NCBI GenBank assembly: GCA_903813345.2 | Contig: CAIIXF020000005.1 | Location: 16,187,375 to 16,251,374, forward strand | Direction: 5' to 3' | Source: Owenia fusiformis | Lineage: Eukaryota; Annelida; Polychaeta; Sabellida; Oweniidae | Length of the DNA: 64,000 nt | Part shown: in pieces, positions 33,796 to 45,300 of the stretch | Numbering within the stretch: the stretch's first letter is position 1 | How the letters are laid out: every line of letters begins with the position of its first letter | Position numbers and translations under genes: made by a program | Notes under the pieces: model-generated | Told to the model about the DNA's origin: nothing | Database searches by the model: none | The model's input: only the letters and a program-made list of their open reading frames with translations

Positions 33796-34100
33796 ATTCC
33801 TACTGAATCCCTCACGAAAATGTGAGAATGAAATTTTGAAGCTCTGTACAGGCGAAATACAGTTGTACGTCTGAGCTGGATGCTCCAATGCTGCCAGTAT
33901 AGATCTTCAGAAAGTATAATCCTCTTTTACTATTGACTTCATATAAAGTATTGGATTCTTGGAGTAGAACTGATCAATACAGCAGGACTGTACCCAATAG
34001 CTTATATAGACTCTGCTATCATCAGATATTCCAATATTGGCCTAAATATTGCAACTACTCTACTACAGAAGAGTGCCTGATACTATTGAACCCTGGAAGG
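33796..34100 (-). promoter_or_regulatory. Presumed synapsin 5' UTR and proximal promoter
   Basis: The region upstream of the first ATG. An in-frame TGA lies near 33909, so this stretch is untranslated unless a near-cognate start is used. I see no clear TATA box or CpG-rich core, and a further upstream non-coding exon cannot be excluded. Confidence 0.35.
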
Positions 34101-34529
34101 ATATATGAGATCTAAATCCACCAAACAAAAGAATACGCAGCAGTTATACTAAATCTTGGACAACTGTTATCAAATGTGTTGAGGTGTCCTCTGAATCAGA
34201 TGTTTGCAACGTTTACTTTAGTAAGGTTCACTCTGCAGCTTTCATTGATTATTTTCTGTACTGCCATATATTGCTTTGTCACTCCAAAGCTTGCCTTCCT
34301 GAGGCAATTTAGAATCTAATAGGAAATTATGTAGACTTATAAGTAGTCCCTCATGTCATACATAAAAATACATCAGCAAACTTGTAACTTAACACACTAA
34401 TTTCATACAATTAGGGTTGCGAAAGAAAATTTTCTGATATCATTTTCAACCATTTATGAAATCTTCAATAAATAAGAATATATGTACATGTTTGCACAAG
34501 TGCCAAAAGAAAAGGATCAAAACTTGTTC

Positions 34530-34640
34530 CAGAACACAGCAAGAAAAATAAAATGTCTAACGGTACACCAGTCATAAGGAAAAGACACCCCAACTATCCC
34601 AAATCATGATCTAACGTGAAAAGAAGCAATGTCTAATACG
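34530..34640. repeat. Dispersed repeat (TTTGGGATAGTTGGGG family)
   Basis: The text acagcaagaaaaataaaatg, acaccagtcataaggaaaag and ccaactatcccaaatcat is shared with 31010-31135 (same sense), 47090-47200 (inverted) and partly with 48400-48760 and 13390-13540. Confidence 0.7.
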
Positions 34641-35034
34641 CCCCTCCCCCTACCATTCAAGTTCGGAGGCATAACACCAAGGGATAATTTACTCATACTT
34701 CAGTCATTACAATACATGTTGAAGAATAATATTGAAAAACAGTTGAACATACTAAAGTATTCATACAAAATAGAAATTTCGGTATCAAATGATGCGGGAC
34801 AGACAAAAATAAGTTGTGAAGTCAATAAATGTATCAAAGGGACCAAAAGGCAATATAGTATTTCATAGTGGGGATGATTGGTATTTTTTAAATTGGCACT
34901 ATTCTGTGGGCTCACAAGATTGATTATTCTTCCTTTATTCCTCGATTCACAAGTTAACAACAATATGGTACAAGAAGGAATGCTTCTTTGGCTTTCATAA
35001 TTTTTATAACTCTAAAATAAATATATTGCAAATT

Positions 35035-35640
35035 AATTTCACCAACACAAATTATATTACATTATGTGCTGCCCAAATAAGCAACTGAGCAGATCAAGGG
35101 AAGAAACATAAATATATACTGTTTCATGTGAGAACACGTTAAGTGCATTCAACCGATTAGAAAAAAATGTCCCCACAATTGAAAAATTCCTCTTGGAGAT
35201 GGACAAAAATAGAAAAAGAACATTTATCTATTCCTGTAAATCAATTTCACCAGCATGAATTATATTATGTTCTGTCCTAATAAGCAACTGATCAGATCAA
35301 GGGAAGAGACACAAATATATACTCTTTCATGTGAGAACATGTTAAGTGCATTCAACAGATGAGATAAAGATGTACCCACAATTGAAAAAATCCTCTTTGG
35401 AGATGGAAAAAATAGAAAAAGAACAGTTATCTATTCCTGTAAATCAATTCTACCAGCATGAATTATATTATGTTCTGTCCTAATAAGCAACTGATCAGAT
35501 CAAGGGAAGAGACACAAATATATACTCTTTCATGTGAGAACATGTTAACTGCATTCAACCGATTAGATGAAGATGTCCCAACAATTGAAAAATTCCTCTT
35601 TGGAAAGAATAGAAAAGGAGCAATTATCTATTCCTAAAAC
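35035..35640. repeat. Tandem repeat, roughly 180-195 bp unit, 3 copies
   Basis: Each unit contains aattatattatgttctgtcc, aataagcaactgatcagatc, aagggaagagacacaaatat, atactctttcatgtgagaac and gttaagtgcattcaac. The unit nearest synapsin is the most diverged. Confidence 0.92.
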
Positions 35641-36685
35641 AGTAGATATTCATAAACACATGCAAAAATAAAAGGGAATAAGTCCAATATGATGAGCTGG
35701 AAAAACTTCCTAAAAAGGAGAGAGTGGAAGGCATGCGAGGCGAATCCTGGAAACCCGGGTTCGAGAGGCAGGGTTCACTCTTTGTTTCCCTTGACAAGTG
35801 TGCGGAACTACATTTATAATTCATACGACAGTGAACAGGAGGTTTACAGTCAGACCCGGGCGTGCCAATCCCTTATTTAAATGTTTGTTTCGCAGACCAG
35901 GGTTTAAGGTCATTCCAAACGAAATAAGTGTTTAATGAGGCCACGAAATATAAAAGTTCGTTTTATTTAAATTTTATATGTGTTATTTTGTATCTACCAA
36001 GACGTTAAACACATTGGAAATAGTTACTTATTATGACTGGTCTAAAATATGCAACGCTACAAGACCCCTTATACTCGTTCGTTCTCTATTTTGACTAAGA
36101 TAATATATCAGTACAACGGCTACTAAAACAAGGAAAAATTGACCAGTAGAGATGAGGGAACTTGAAACAAATTTATTTTTATTCATATATGAATAATATT
36201 TGATTTAAATACAATGCCACGCTATTTACCATCCTCCAGTGTTGCAATTTCTGTTGTGTCAGTCTGGGTCAAAATATTGCATATTACAATTGATAATGAG
36301 GAACCCTTCTATTAAAAACAATTAAATCCAGGTTTGAAAACTCCCGAAAATACCACGAACGAGTCTAATTATGAACCGTTCACATTTTTGCAAAGGCGGA
36401 TTTGGATGACGGCAAACCCGGGTTTTGAGGGCGCGACTTATGGCAACGAGTACTTCTGCTAAAAAGAGAAGAAAATAGAAGAAAGCATGAGTTACAGAAG
36501 AAAAAGGTCCAACTAGTAGAACAGCAATGGTTGGAACTGACAAACTTCATAACATAGCCAAAACAATAGCGACATAAACCCCCTCACCAAACACAATTAA
36601 ACCATCAAGATAAAAATTAGAAATAACTACCCTCATGTATCCCCTTCCCTGCTTTAATATGAGATGAGTTTAAAATTACATATGA
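35641..36685. other. Intergenic DNA, nothing recognised
   Basis: The gap upstream of synapsin. A GC-richer patch at 35730-35790 (gaaacccgggttcgaga) resembles a tRNA T-arm, but no cloverleaf can be built. No exon is seen. Confidence 0.4.
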
Positions 36686-36689
36686 AATG

Positions 36690-37545
36690 TGATTACATTC
36701 GTATGATGTGAGACTCAACATTCACCAGGAAAGTAGAAACATTTTGTCACCCATGATGCAAATAAACTTTTTACTGCTAAATAAATGATGAATGACAGTC
36801 GTATTATGTTCTATGAGTATGCAAATAGCATGCCGTCTTGATATTTAAAGGTAACATGTTCGAAAAATGATGACGGTGATTGAAATGACGAGGTAAAGAT
36901 AAAATCGCAACAAAATATTTGAAGATTTCTTTAAAAAAACTAAGAAATAGGTAGGTTGTATTCCCCCTGGTAGCATTAACATTGGTCTGGTACAAGTTAT
37001 ACTATTAATATTTGAAACCCAACTATTATTCAAACTAATGATTGGACATAAGTATGATGTGTACTTCAATGTAATATTAATAAAGTAACATCATATTTAT
37101 GTCCGATCATAAGTTCAAGTGATAGTTGTATTTCAAATATTAATTGTATGACATGTATGAGACCAATGTTAATGCTACCAGGTGGGAATCTTACCTGCAG
37201 GCCATACTTTTTATAAATGTTTTTTTTTTCTGTTTTGAAAAATTCTATATGTGATGTATATTTCTTAGTTTTTCAAAGAAATCCATAAATATTTCATTAC
37301 GGTTTTATGTTTACATAAAAATTACATCGCAATTAAAAATTATATTGTAATTTCGATCACCGCTATCACTTTTCGAACGAGTTACCTTGAAATATCAAGA
37401 CGTCATGCTATTCTCATACTTATAGAACTCAATGTAAGTATCCTTGACCATTTATTAAGCAGTAAAAAATTAATTTGTTTCATGGATGACAAAATGTTTC
37501 TACTTTCCTGGTGTATGTTGAGTCTCGCATCATACAAATGTAATT
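36690..37545. mobile_element. Fold-back element with arms of about 370-460 bp
   Basis: Left arm: attacattcgtatgatgtga, ccaggaaagtagaaacattt, tgtc, ..., ggtagcattaacattggtct. The right arm is its inverse in the same order, closing at 37545 with catcatacaaatgtaat. A small central loop sits near 37066-37084. There are indels between arms, the largest near 37205-37350. No coding content. Confidence 0.9.
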
Positions 37546-38430
37546 CTGTCTGCATGGCGTGTACATATTTTGGCAAGATATAAACCGTTTCTCTTGTTTT
37601 AGTTTCATAAAAAAATGAACAGAAATGTTGAATACCTAGCCCAACTTTGACATAACATAGAAACAGAATCGTAGAAAGTGAAATTTGAAAAGTGCTCTTA
37701 AAATCTATTGCCAAAATAGTCATTGTATTACAATATATCTGAGCAAAAATGATTGTTCAATAGTGAGCGATGTATGCTTCCTTCATCTCTTTAATTTCCC
37801 AAGAGATGGCAAAAGTGTGTTATACAATGAGAGAAAGTCCTGCGTCTAATCTCCAAGAATATATTTGACTTCTTTCGTTTTAATTTATAATATAATATTA
37901 CTGAAATATGATTATTGACTATTTCCCCAAAAATGGTTCATAAGTCAACATTGATCAGTTTCTCCATACAAAAGAAGCTTGGATTGATGTGATGTTGAGC
38001 ATATATATCGAAATATAGATGGCACAATTGACATAGTGGATGAATTTTTCAATGCTGTCATTTGATTGATACTAGCATCACTGCATCAGATAATTAATTT
38101 ATCATCATGAAATGAAATAGCGCTTGAATGTAAAATATTGTTACTCTGACCGTGATGATAATAATGACTCAAATTGTATCACATTCTTTGGATCTAAAAG
38201 CATTGAATACTGTAACAGTGTGAAGCAAGATGAGTCAGTCTGTTATGGCAGTGGAATAGAGAGAAAGATGATACATCCAAAATCAATATCAAATGACATT
38301 ACGTAAGAAACAACCAATCAAACAAAGGATTCTGAAAGCAAGTATAACATAACACATGATTGTTTAAAGGGGCAACAAGGACTGTAGAGAAAATTTTTAT
38401 TTTTTCTGAGCTATCAGGTGAATATCTGGC
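37546..38430. other. Intergenic DNA, nothing recognised
   Basis: AT-rich with no repeats or exons that I recognise. A 60-codon plus-strand ORF at 38124 looks like chance. Confidence 0.4.
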
Positions 38431-38437
38431 TTAACAG

Positions 38438-39275
38438 GGTTTGTAGAAAAAACCGGGTACCGGGTAGTAAATCCTCCATGCTGGGTTCAAACTTGGTACC
38501 TGGTACCCGGTAGAAAAAAACGGGTACCCCAAAAAATGAAAAATACGAATATATAACATAATTAGATCATTAGAGAATGTGTAAGATTTGCTTTGAATTT
38601 ACAAAAATGTATGTAACCTCCTTCAGAATTGAGCTAGAATCTTCAAATAAAAAGCATTTTAAGGCTCTTTTCTTCCTCTATCATCGTGGTCATATTTTCA
38701 TTGGTTATGGACATCAAACCCCCTCCTGGCTACGCCTATGACATTGTAAGACGATTTGAAAAACATGACAAATCAATCTTACTCTATTTTCAATAGTTCG
38801 TATGTTGGTACATGAATTGTTTTGATTATGATATAAATTGCAAATAGCTATCGTTACTTTAGCAGAGAGGTGACGTGTGTTAATTTACATGATGCAACGT
38901 GTAAGATTTTGATTTTAATCGTAATTTAAGTTATCCCAATTTTTGACGAAACGTCCACCGAAGTGTAAATTGTTACGTCTTACAATGTCATAGGCGTAGC
39001 CAGGAGGTGGTGCGATCATACCCCCCATAACCAATGAAATTATGACCATGATGATAGAGGAAGAAAAGAGCCTTACAATGATTTTTATTTGAAGCTTTTA
39101 GCTCAATTTTGAAGGAAGTTAAATACATTTTTGTAAATTCAAAACAAATCATACACGTTTTTTAATGATCTAATTATGTTATATATTTATATTTTTCGAC
39201 CGGGTACCGGGTACCAAGTTTGAACCCAGCATGGAGGATTTACTACCCGGTACCTGTTTTTTCTACAAACCCGGC
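38438..39275. mobile_element. Fold-back element with roughly 300-bp arms ending in GGGTACC-rich sequence
   Basis: Left end: gggtttgtagaaaaaaccgg + gtaccgggtagtaaatcctc. Right end is the inverse. The arms converge on ctggctacgcctatgacatt + gtaag (38752) and its inverse (38982), leaving a loop of about 230 bp. The arm interior is homologous to 470-710. Confidence 0.9.
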
Positions 39276-40010
39276 GTAACATCTTCTTTGACAAACCTAT
39301 TTTCTTAAAATGTGTGGATAAACCATCAATTTATGCATTAAGAAGTGTAAATTCAGTTCAAAGCTTCTATAAAGGGAGTCCCACTTATAGATTTTTAAGA
39401 TTCACCACGTTTCAAGAGGAATATCAGCTGAAAAAATGTCCATCCAAGGGGTTTCTTTGTAGACAATAAAAATATATGTTAGTCTTGATGAAATATTCAA
39501 ACTTAAATATATTTTGACACTGGTCGATGGTCATTGAATGCACTAATTGTTGCACCTTTAAAGTGTGATAAATGTTCAGTTTTGTAAAGGTTTTACTTGA
39601 TTTATCAGTATGTGTTGACAGTCAAACTTGTTCTGTCTTGCTTGGTGTCAAAATGCTGCAATACTGTGACAAGAACTCCTGACAAGATTAAACCTTTTGG
39701 CATTTATTGAATAAACTCAAAAAACATACTCCTGGCCCTGCAGCTATGGAATTTTCATAGGATATATCTTGTACCTGGTAGTTCTACATGTATTGCAAAG
39801 AATATAGAATGGTGCACTTTTAACACAAAAGTCACCAATTTATCCAAAAATGATAGGGCTTTGGAAAGGACAGGTCAAATACATAAATAAAACAAGTGAG
39901 CAATTACAAAAGCTCACCATGTGAACTAATGACCGTAATATGAAAAGCACCAATACTGACAGAGGGACCAATAAGTGAATGCCTACCGGGAGTGCCAAGA
40001 TAAATAAAAG
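39276..40010. other. Intergenic DNA, nothing recognised
   Basis: No exon, RNA gene or clear repeat seen. Confidence 0.35.
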
Positions 40011-40013
40011 GCT

Positions 40014-40422
40014 TAACTTGTATTTGTGAATACAACTAACGGCTATCAACTACTGGCTTAAGCTATTAATTTGCATAAATTAAGCTGTCAGTTTGAAGTT
40101 GTAATTTGCGAACAACCCGTTTGTCGACTAATAGTGATCACATGCCATTTTATGCTAATGTCACATGATTGAACAAACTTAAATGTGTTTTAAGTCTATG
40201 CACATGCGCCAGATGTACTTCCGCTATTTACAATCCCAAATACCTCAATAGTCGGTGTTAGTTGCTGCTTAATAGCCAGATTAAACTGTTATTTCGGTCA
40301 GCTATTTTGAGGCGAGAGCTGGCAACTAACGGTATGCATGGCAGGTACTATTCATATCTAAATGAGTTCGCCATCTAATTGCAATCAACCCGTTAGCCAA
40401 TAGCCATTATTTGCATTCTTAA
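40014..40422. mobile_element. TIR element of about 410 bp, copy 1
   Basis: The left end cttgtatttgtgaataca + actaacggctatc and the right end (tagccattatttgcattc) are inverted. The interior holds gtcggtgttagttgctgctt, gaggcgagagctggcaacta and acggtatgcatggcaggtac, all shared with 41543-41952. Confidence 0.85.
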
Positions 40423-41540
40423 TGTTGCATGCAAATACAGTAAAACCTGTCTAATCCAAACACATATGGGACCAGCCATGTGTTCAAATTAATAGGTTTA
40501 TAATTAATAATTTATTTCCACATTTAACCCCAAAAGAGCATGCAGTACTAGCTGTTATAGGAAGATATCATGCCACACTCTTATATGTTATCGTTAAATA
40601 TTGGTATCATTAATGGCGTGTAACACTTGATGGGTATTTTATTTCTTTGAACATTACCAATAGTTCTACATAGCTGTGATATTTTAAGAACATCTGATCA
40701 ATCATCCTTTAGAAATTCATAAAGTGATATGAATCGGATATTTAGACGCACTATCATGTGTGATTAAGTTGCAGAATAAATGCATTTTATTGATGTATTA
40801 ATGACAGTCAAATGGATTCATTAATATCATAACTATATTGTAAATATAAATAGCATATGAAAACATCATTAATTCCGAAATCTGAACAAGTCCCAACTCT
40901 TAATATAGAAACAACACTTTAAATGAGACTCCACAATAAAAGCAAAAAATGTAGTGCTCATTTTGAGTAGACTGTCATCTTTCAAGATTTCACACAAGTG
41001 ATGTTATCAACTCTTTAATTGCATACAGTATAACGCAAGGAGGTGTTAAGAAGGGCAAACCCAACTGAATATTCTTTTTAATTTTGTCTTTGATTTAAAT
41101 CTTCAGACAATATCTTCATTACTTCTTAGTTGACAAGCTCTCGAAATATTTTTGAACAGAAAGTAAGGACCAACTGTCAAGAAGTGATTTTGTGCTAATT
41201 TCGCATTCTGCTATGAGCAAAGTTATCAAAGTTGAGAATTGATGACATCACCTCTTATAGCTACCATATTAGCAGAGAAATGTTCTGGCAAGGAATACCC
41301 CTTTAAAAAGGCCCAAATATGTGTGAATTGCATCTCAAATATTTGGTGTCCGGATCACCAGGATCAGTAGCAAATTACTGTTAGGCCAATTGAATTGAAT
41401 TCATTGTTTTGACACAATGTGTTTTATCATAACTCATAGCAGCTTTGATTGACCAATGAAACCTTTGATACTAAATATGTCAGCACAATTACCAGAGAAA
41501 AACCACTAAACACAGCCAGACAGACACATGAAACATAACT
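40423..41540. other. Intergenic DNA, nothing recognised
   Basis: A partial repeat at 40438 (acagtaaaacctgtctaat) recalls the ends of the AGTAAA family. Otherwise plain AT-rich sequence. Confidence 0.4.
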
Positions 41541-41542
41541 CA

Positions 41543-41952
41543 GCTTGTATTCTCGAATGCAACTAACGGCTATCGGCGGTACCCTATCAGCTACCGGATT
41601 ATCCTATTAATCAGTTTGAACTTATAGTTAGAACAACCTGTTTGTCGCCTAACAGTGATCACATTTTTTTGCAGTTGTCACATGATCGAACATACTTAAA
41701 ATGTGTTTTGAGACTATGCACATTTGCCAGATATACTTCCGCTATGTACTTATTCCGAACATCTCTGTAGTCGGTGTTAGTTGCTGCTTTAATACCAGGT
41801 TAAAACGTTATTTAGGTCAGCTATTGCTTTTGAGGCGAGAGCTGGCAACTAACGGTATGCACGGCAGGTACTATTCATATTTAAATAAGTTTGCCATCTA
41901 ATTGTAATCAACCCGGTAGCCGATAGCTGCTATTTGCATTCACGAATACAAG
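41543..41952. mobile_element. TIR element of about 410 bp, copy 2
   Basis: The ends are cttgtattctcgaatgca and its inverse tgcattcacgaatacaag, better preserved than in copy 1. It ends about 215 bases from the stop codon of the JmjC-TPR gene, so it may lie in or next to the 3' UTR. Confidence 0.88.
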
Positions 41953-42165
41953 TTAAGTGATTCCCAATCATGAGCCATAAGGTGTAAACTTTCATTCTTC
42001 TCACCCTCATTCCTTCCAAGAGTATCTTAGAGCAACATTTTTGTGTGACAAGAACCACTGAATTCAAGTTCAATGACCCTGAATAAGTCCTGGATATGTT
42101 ATTACTACATTCAGTTTTATACAAGACTGGAATTCTATATTGATATAAACATGCCAGAAAAACAA

Positions 42166-42312
42166 TTAATCTTTGATGTTATTCGCTAAATTTGCCACAA
42201 GTGTCTCATATACTTCTTCCGCTTCATAAGCTGCATCTTGATTGCCTTGGTAACCCTCTACAATTGCTAGTCTTTGCCAGAATTGCGACATTTGGGGTCT
42301 GAGTTTTATTCC
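42166..42312 (-). CDS. JmjC-TPR protein, terminal exon with stop
   Basis: A 147-nt exon from ctttcag| to a TAA at 42168-42166. It encodes GIKLRPQMSQFWQRLAIVEG, YQGNQDAAYEAEEVYETLVA and NLANNIKD. It finishes TPR 3 and holds a fourth, degenerate TPR. The protein does not end in a KDEL-type signal. The sequence just downstream of the stop runs into a TIR element at 41952. Confidence 0.92.
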   Translation of the reverse strand, partial: GIKLRPQMSQFWQRLAIVEGYQGNQDAAYEAEEVYETLVANLANNIKD

Positions 42313-45300
42313 CTGAAAGAAAATACATAATGTAAATGGAATAAATGTATACATGTATAGCAATATTACATATTTAGTGGAACATATATGAAAACATATA
42401 TATGTCAAGTGCCATATTTGTGTAGACATTCATCATGTTCACAATACTAGGGCACATCTTTAAAATGCATATATATGGTCGATAATAAAAATTACTCATC
42501 ATTCGAGAATATTTGATAAGGTGTTTAATGTTAAAATATACTACTCCAGTGTATGTACCTTCCTGTACATTTCAGATGCTTTCTTCCAGTTAGCCCTTTC
42601 ATAAAAGTAGTCACCAAAGTATGCATGAACATCCCAGTTGTTTGGGTTGAGGGTAAGTGCCTTTGTATAATACAACTCTGTTTTGGAATAATCTTTTTTC
42701 TGAAAATAAAATATTTTTAAATTGATAGTTTGAGGATGGTTCTTTTTATTAACGAACATGGACTCAACATAGACAAAATTCTGAGTGGTAATACATGCAC
42801 ATTACACTTTGATGGAGATACTCACGCCCGGTGATCGTAAAAAATGGATGGAGGGGGGGATTAGGCGATTTCTGCAAGAAAACTCAACAAATTTGGAAGA
42901 TTTATTTTTTCAAGAGGAAATTTAAAACTGAATTGCCAAATGAATAGGTGCAGTGCATGGCAAAATATGTTAGGTCATCTAGTATTTTTTTTGAACTGAT
43001 ACCCTTCTAAGATATGAGATCTATTAAAGAAGGCGCATCATCACCAATGTGCAAAAGTCAATGGTTTTGCTATAAATCGGGCAACAATGTTCTTCCAGAC
43101 CTGTAATAAATTGGTATAAGGGACATTATTATCACAATACTAATGACATTGCTCACTTTTTAAAGTTAGTTTCCATGCGTTATACAAAAAATAATCGAAA
43201 TAAATTGATAGTGGATGGAGGGGGGGATTGGATGGAGGGGGGGATCACGTGTATGTAAGACATGATAAGACATGCTGCTTGAATTTATTCTTATGACTCC
43301 AAATTTTCCCATTTTTCATTCTCCAGAGATATAATATCCAGTTTCTTACTGGGGTACTGAGTTTAGTTTTTTCAAATACACGAGTTCTTGTGAATTTGTT
43401 CCATCGTAAAGACATATTAATCCCCCCCTCCATCCACTCCCCCCCCCTCCATCCAAAATTAATTTTTTTCGATTATTTTTTGTATAACGCATGGAAATTA
43501 AATTTAAAAAGTGAGCAATGTCATTAGTATTGTGATAATAACGTCCCTTATACCTATTTATTACAGGTTGTGTAGACCATTGTTGCCCGACTTATAGCAA
43601 AAACATTGACTTTTGCACGTTGGTGATGATGCGCCTTTTTTAATAGATCTCATATCTTTGAAGGGTATCAGTTCAAAAAAAATACTAGATTACCTAACAT
43701 GTTTTGCCATGCACTGCGCCTATTCATTTGACAATTCAGTTGTAAATTTTCTCTTGAAAAAATAAATCTTCCAAATTTGTTGAGTTTTCTTGCAGAAATC
43801 GGCTAATCCCCCCCTCCATCCATTTTGTACGATCACCGGGCGTGACTGTATAGGGAACAATTAAGAGTAAAACAATAATGCATTTTGTTATATTGTCTTA
43901 AGTTTTTCTGATGCCTTCCATCCTTTACTTTTGTGGTGAATAACACATACACAAATTCATTTACTAAAAAAAGAAATACAATTCAATTATCCAGTGAAAT
44001 ATTGATTTGGATACTAACCTTTGTAAAGATGGCAGCTAGTTCAATATAAGCACAGATAAAATAAACATCTCGATCTATTACTTCAGTGTAATATGATATG
44101 GCAGTTTCAGTGTCACCCTTTTTGTTATACACTCTTGCAAGTTTAAATAGTATTTCTGTATTACCTACAAATAAAACAACACATTTTATTTTATGAATTT
44201 GTATGACAGTATTTAAAGGAATAAAACATGATATTTACATTAAAGAATAAGACCTCATACAATGAAACCCGTCTTAGTGAACACCTCTCTCTAATGAACA
44301 CCTTTGATTAGTGAACTCACTTCAAGATATATTTCATATTGACTCCTGTATGAAAACCCTCTCTGTATTGAACACCTACCTAAAGTGAACACTATTTGTA
44401 GCTCCATATGTGTTCACAATATACAGGTTTAACTGTACAGGGTGTCAAATGGCGTTGTGCCCCCCTTCCACAGCATTAACTAGGAGAAGTACACATACAT
44501 TATATATATCATTAGAAAGAGCATTCAATTCTTGATAAAATGGACGCTAGATGACCAGGGTCAGATATTGCTACAAAGTTTCATAAGCATTTGAAATGCA
44601 CCACTATAGTGCTTTTTTCATTGATTTTTAAAAATTCCTGCATAGACCTTTTTGGTATTGGTGAATACCCGAGCAACAACTCTGACTTAAATGCTTCAGT
44701 TCAAACTGAGCCCATATTAATGGATAAAACAGAGCTACTTATGGAAGTTGAAGCTGTAGAGAACAGATATTCCATAGATATTCTCCAGGAGAACCTCAAA
44801 AAGTATTGAGATCTCTGCTCATGACATTGCTCTTTTCAATGCCCTTTTAACTTGATATCCAGCCTGACTGGCAGCCTTTTAAAGCTGCGGGGGATGGCCA
44901 AACTCTCTTTTAAAAGTTGGTTCAAATTATGTATTATTTTCTATCATCCATCTTCATCTTTTCACACTCTAAGAAGAATTAAATGCTCTTTCCAATGGTA
45001 TATAGTATGCATGTGTACCTCTTCTAGTTTATGCTAGGGATAGGGGGCACAACGCCATTTGACACCCTGTATTATAATACACACAAAAAATGCATGCATG
45101 GGCGTAGCGCTTTTTTCATGAGTAGTACTCCACCATGGGAATACAATTTGAGTGAAACGAAAAACGAGCGTTCAAAATTTTAAGGTTTGGTTGTATCTAG
45201 AGTGTATTTGCAACCATCTGGTAAGCCTGTGCATACCAGGGGTACCATGCCCTACGCCAATGACATGATGATTTGATGACTGCAATTATAAATTTTATTT

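Noticed and set aside
33638-33874. 78-codon plus-strand ORF opposite synapsin exon 1
   Set aside because: Antisense shadow of the coding exon; no independent evidence.
33886-33888. Upstream start of synapsin at 33888
   Set aside because: The codon is TTG, not ATG. The first ATG at 33795 gives the conserved MNFLRRRFSS N-terminus.
35735-35790. tRNA-like segment (cccgggttcgagaggcag)
   Set aside because: The T-arm-like text lacks a matching acceptor stem, D-arm and anticodon arm at proper spacing.
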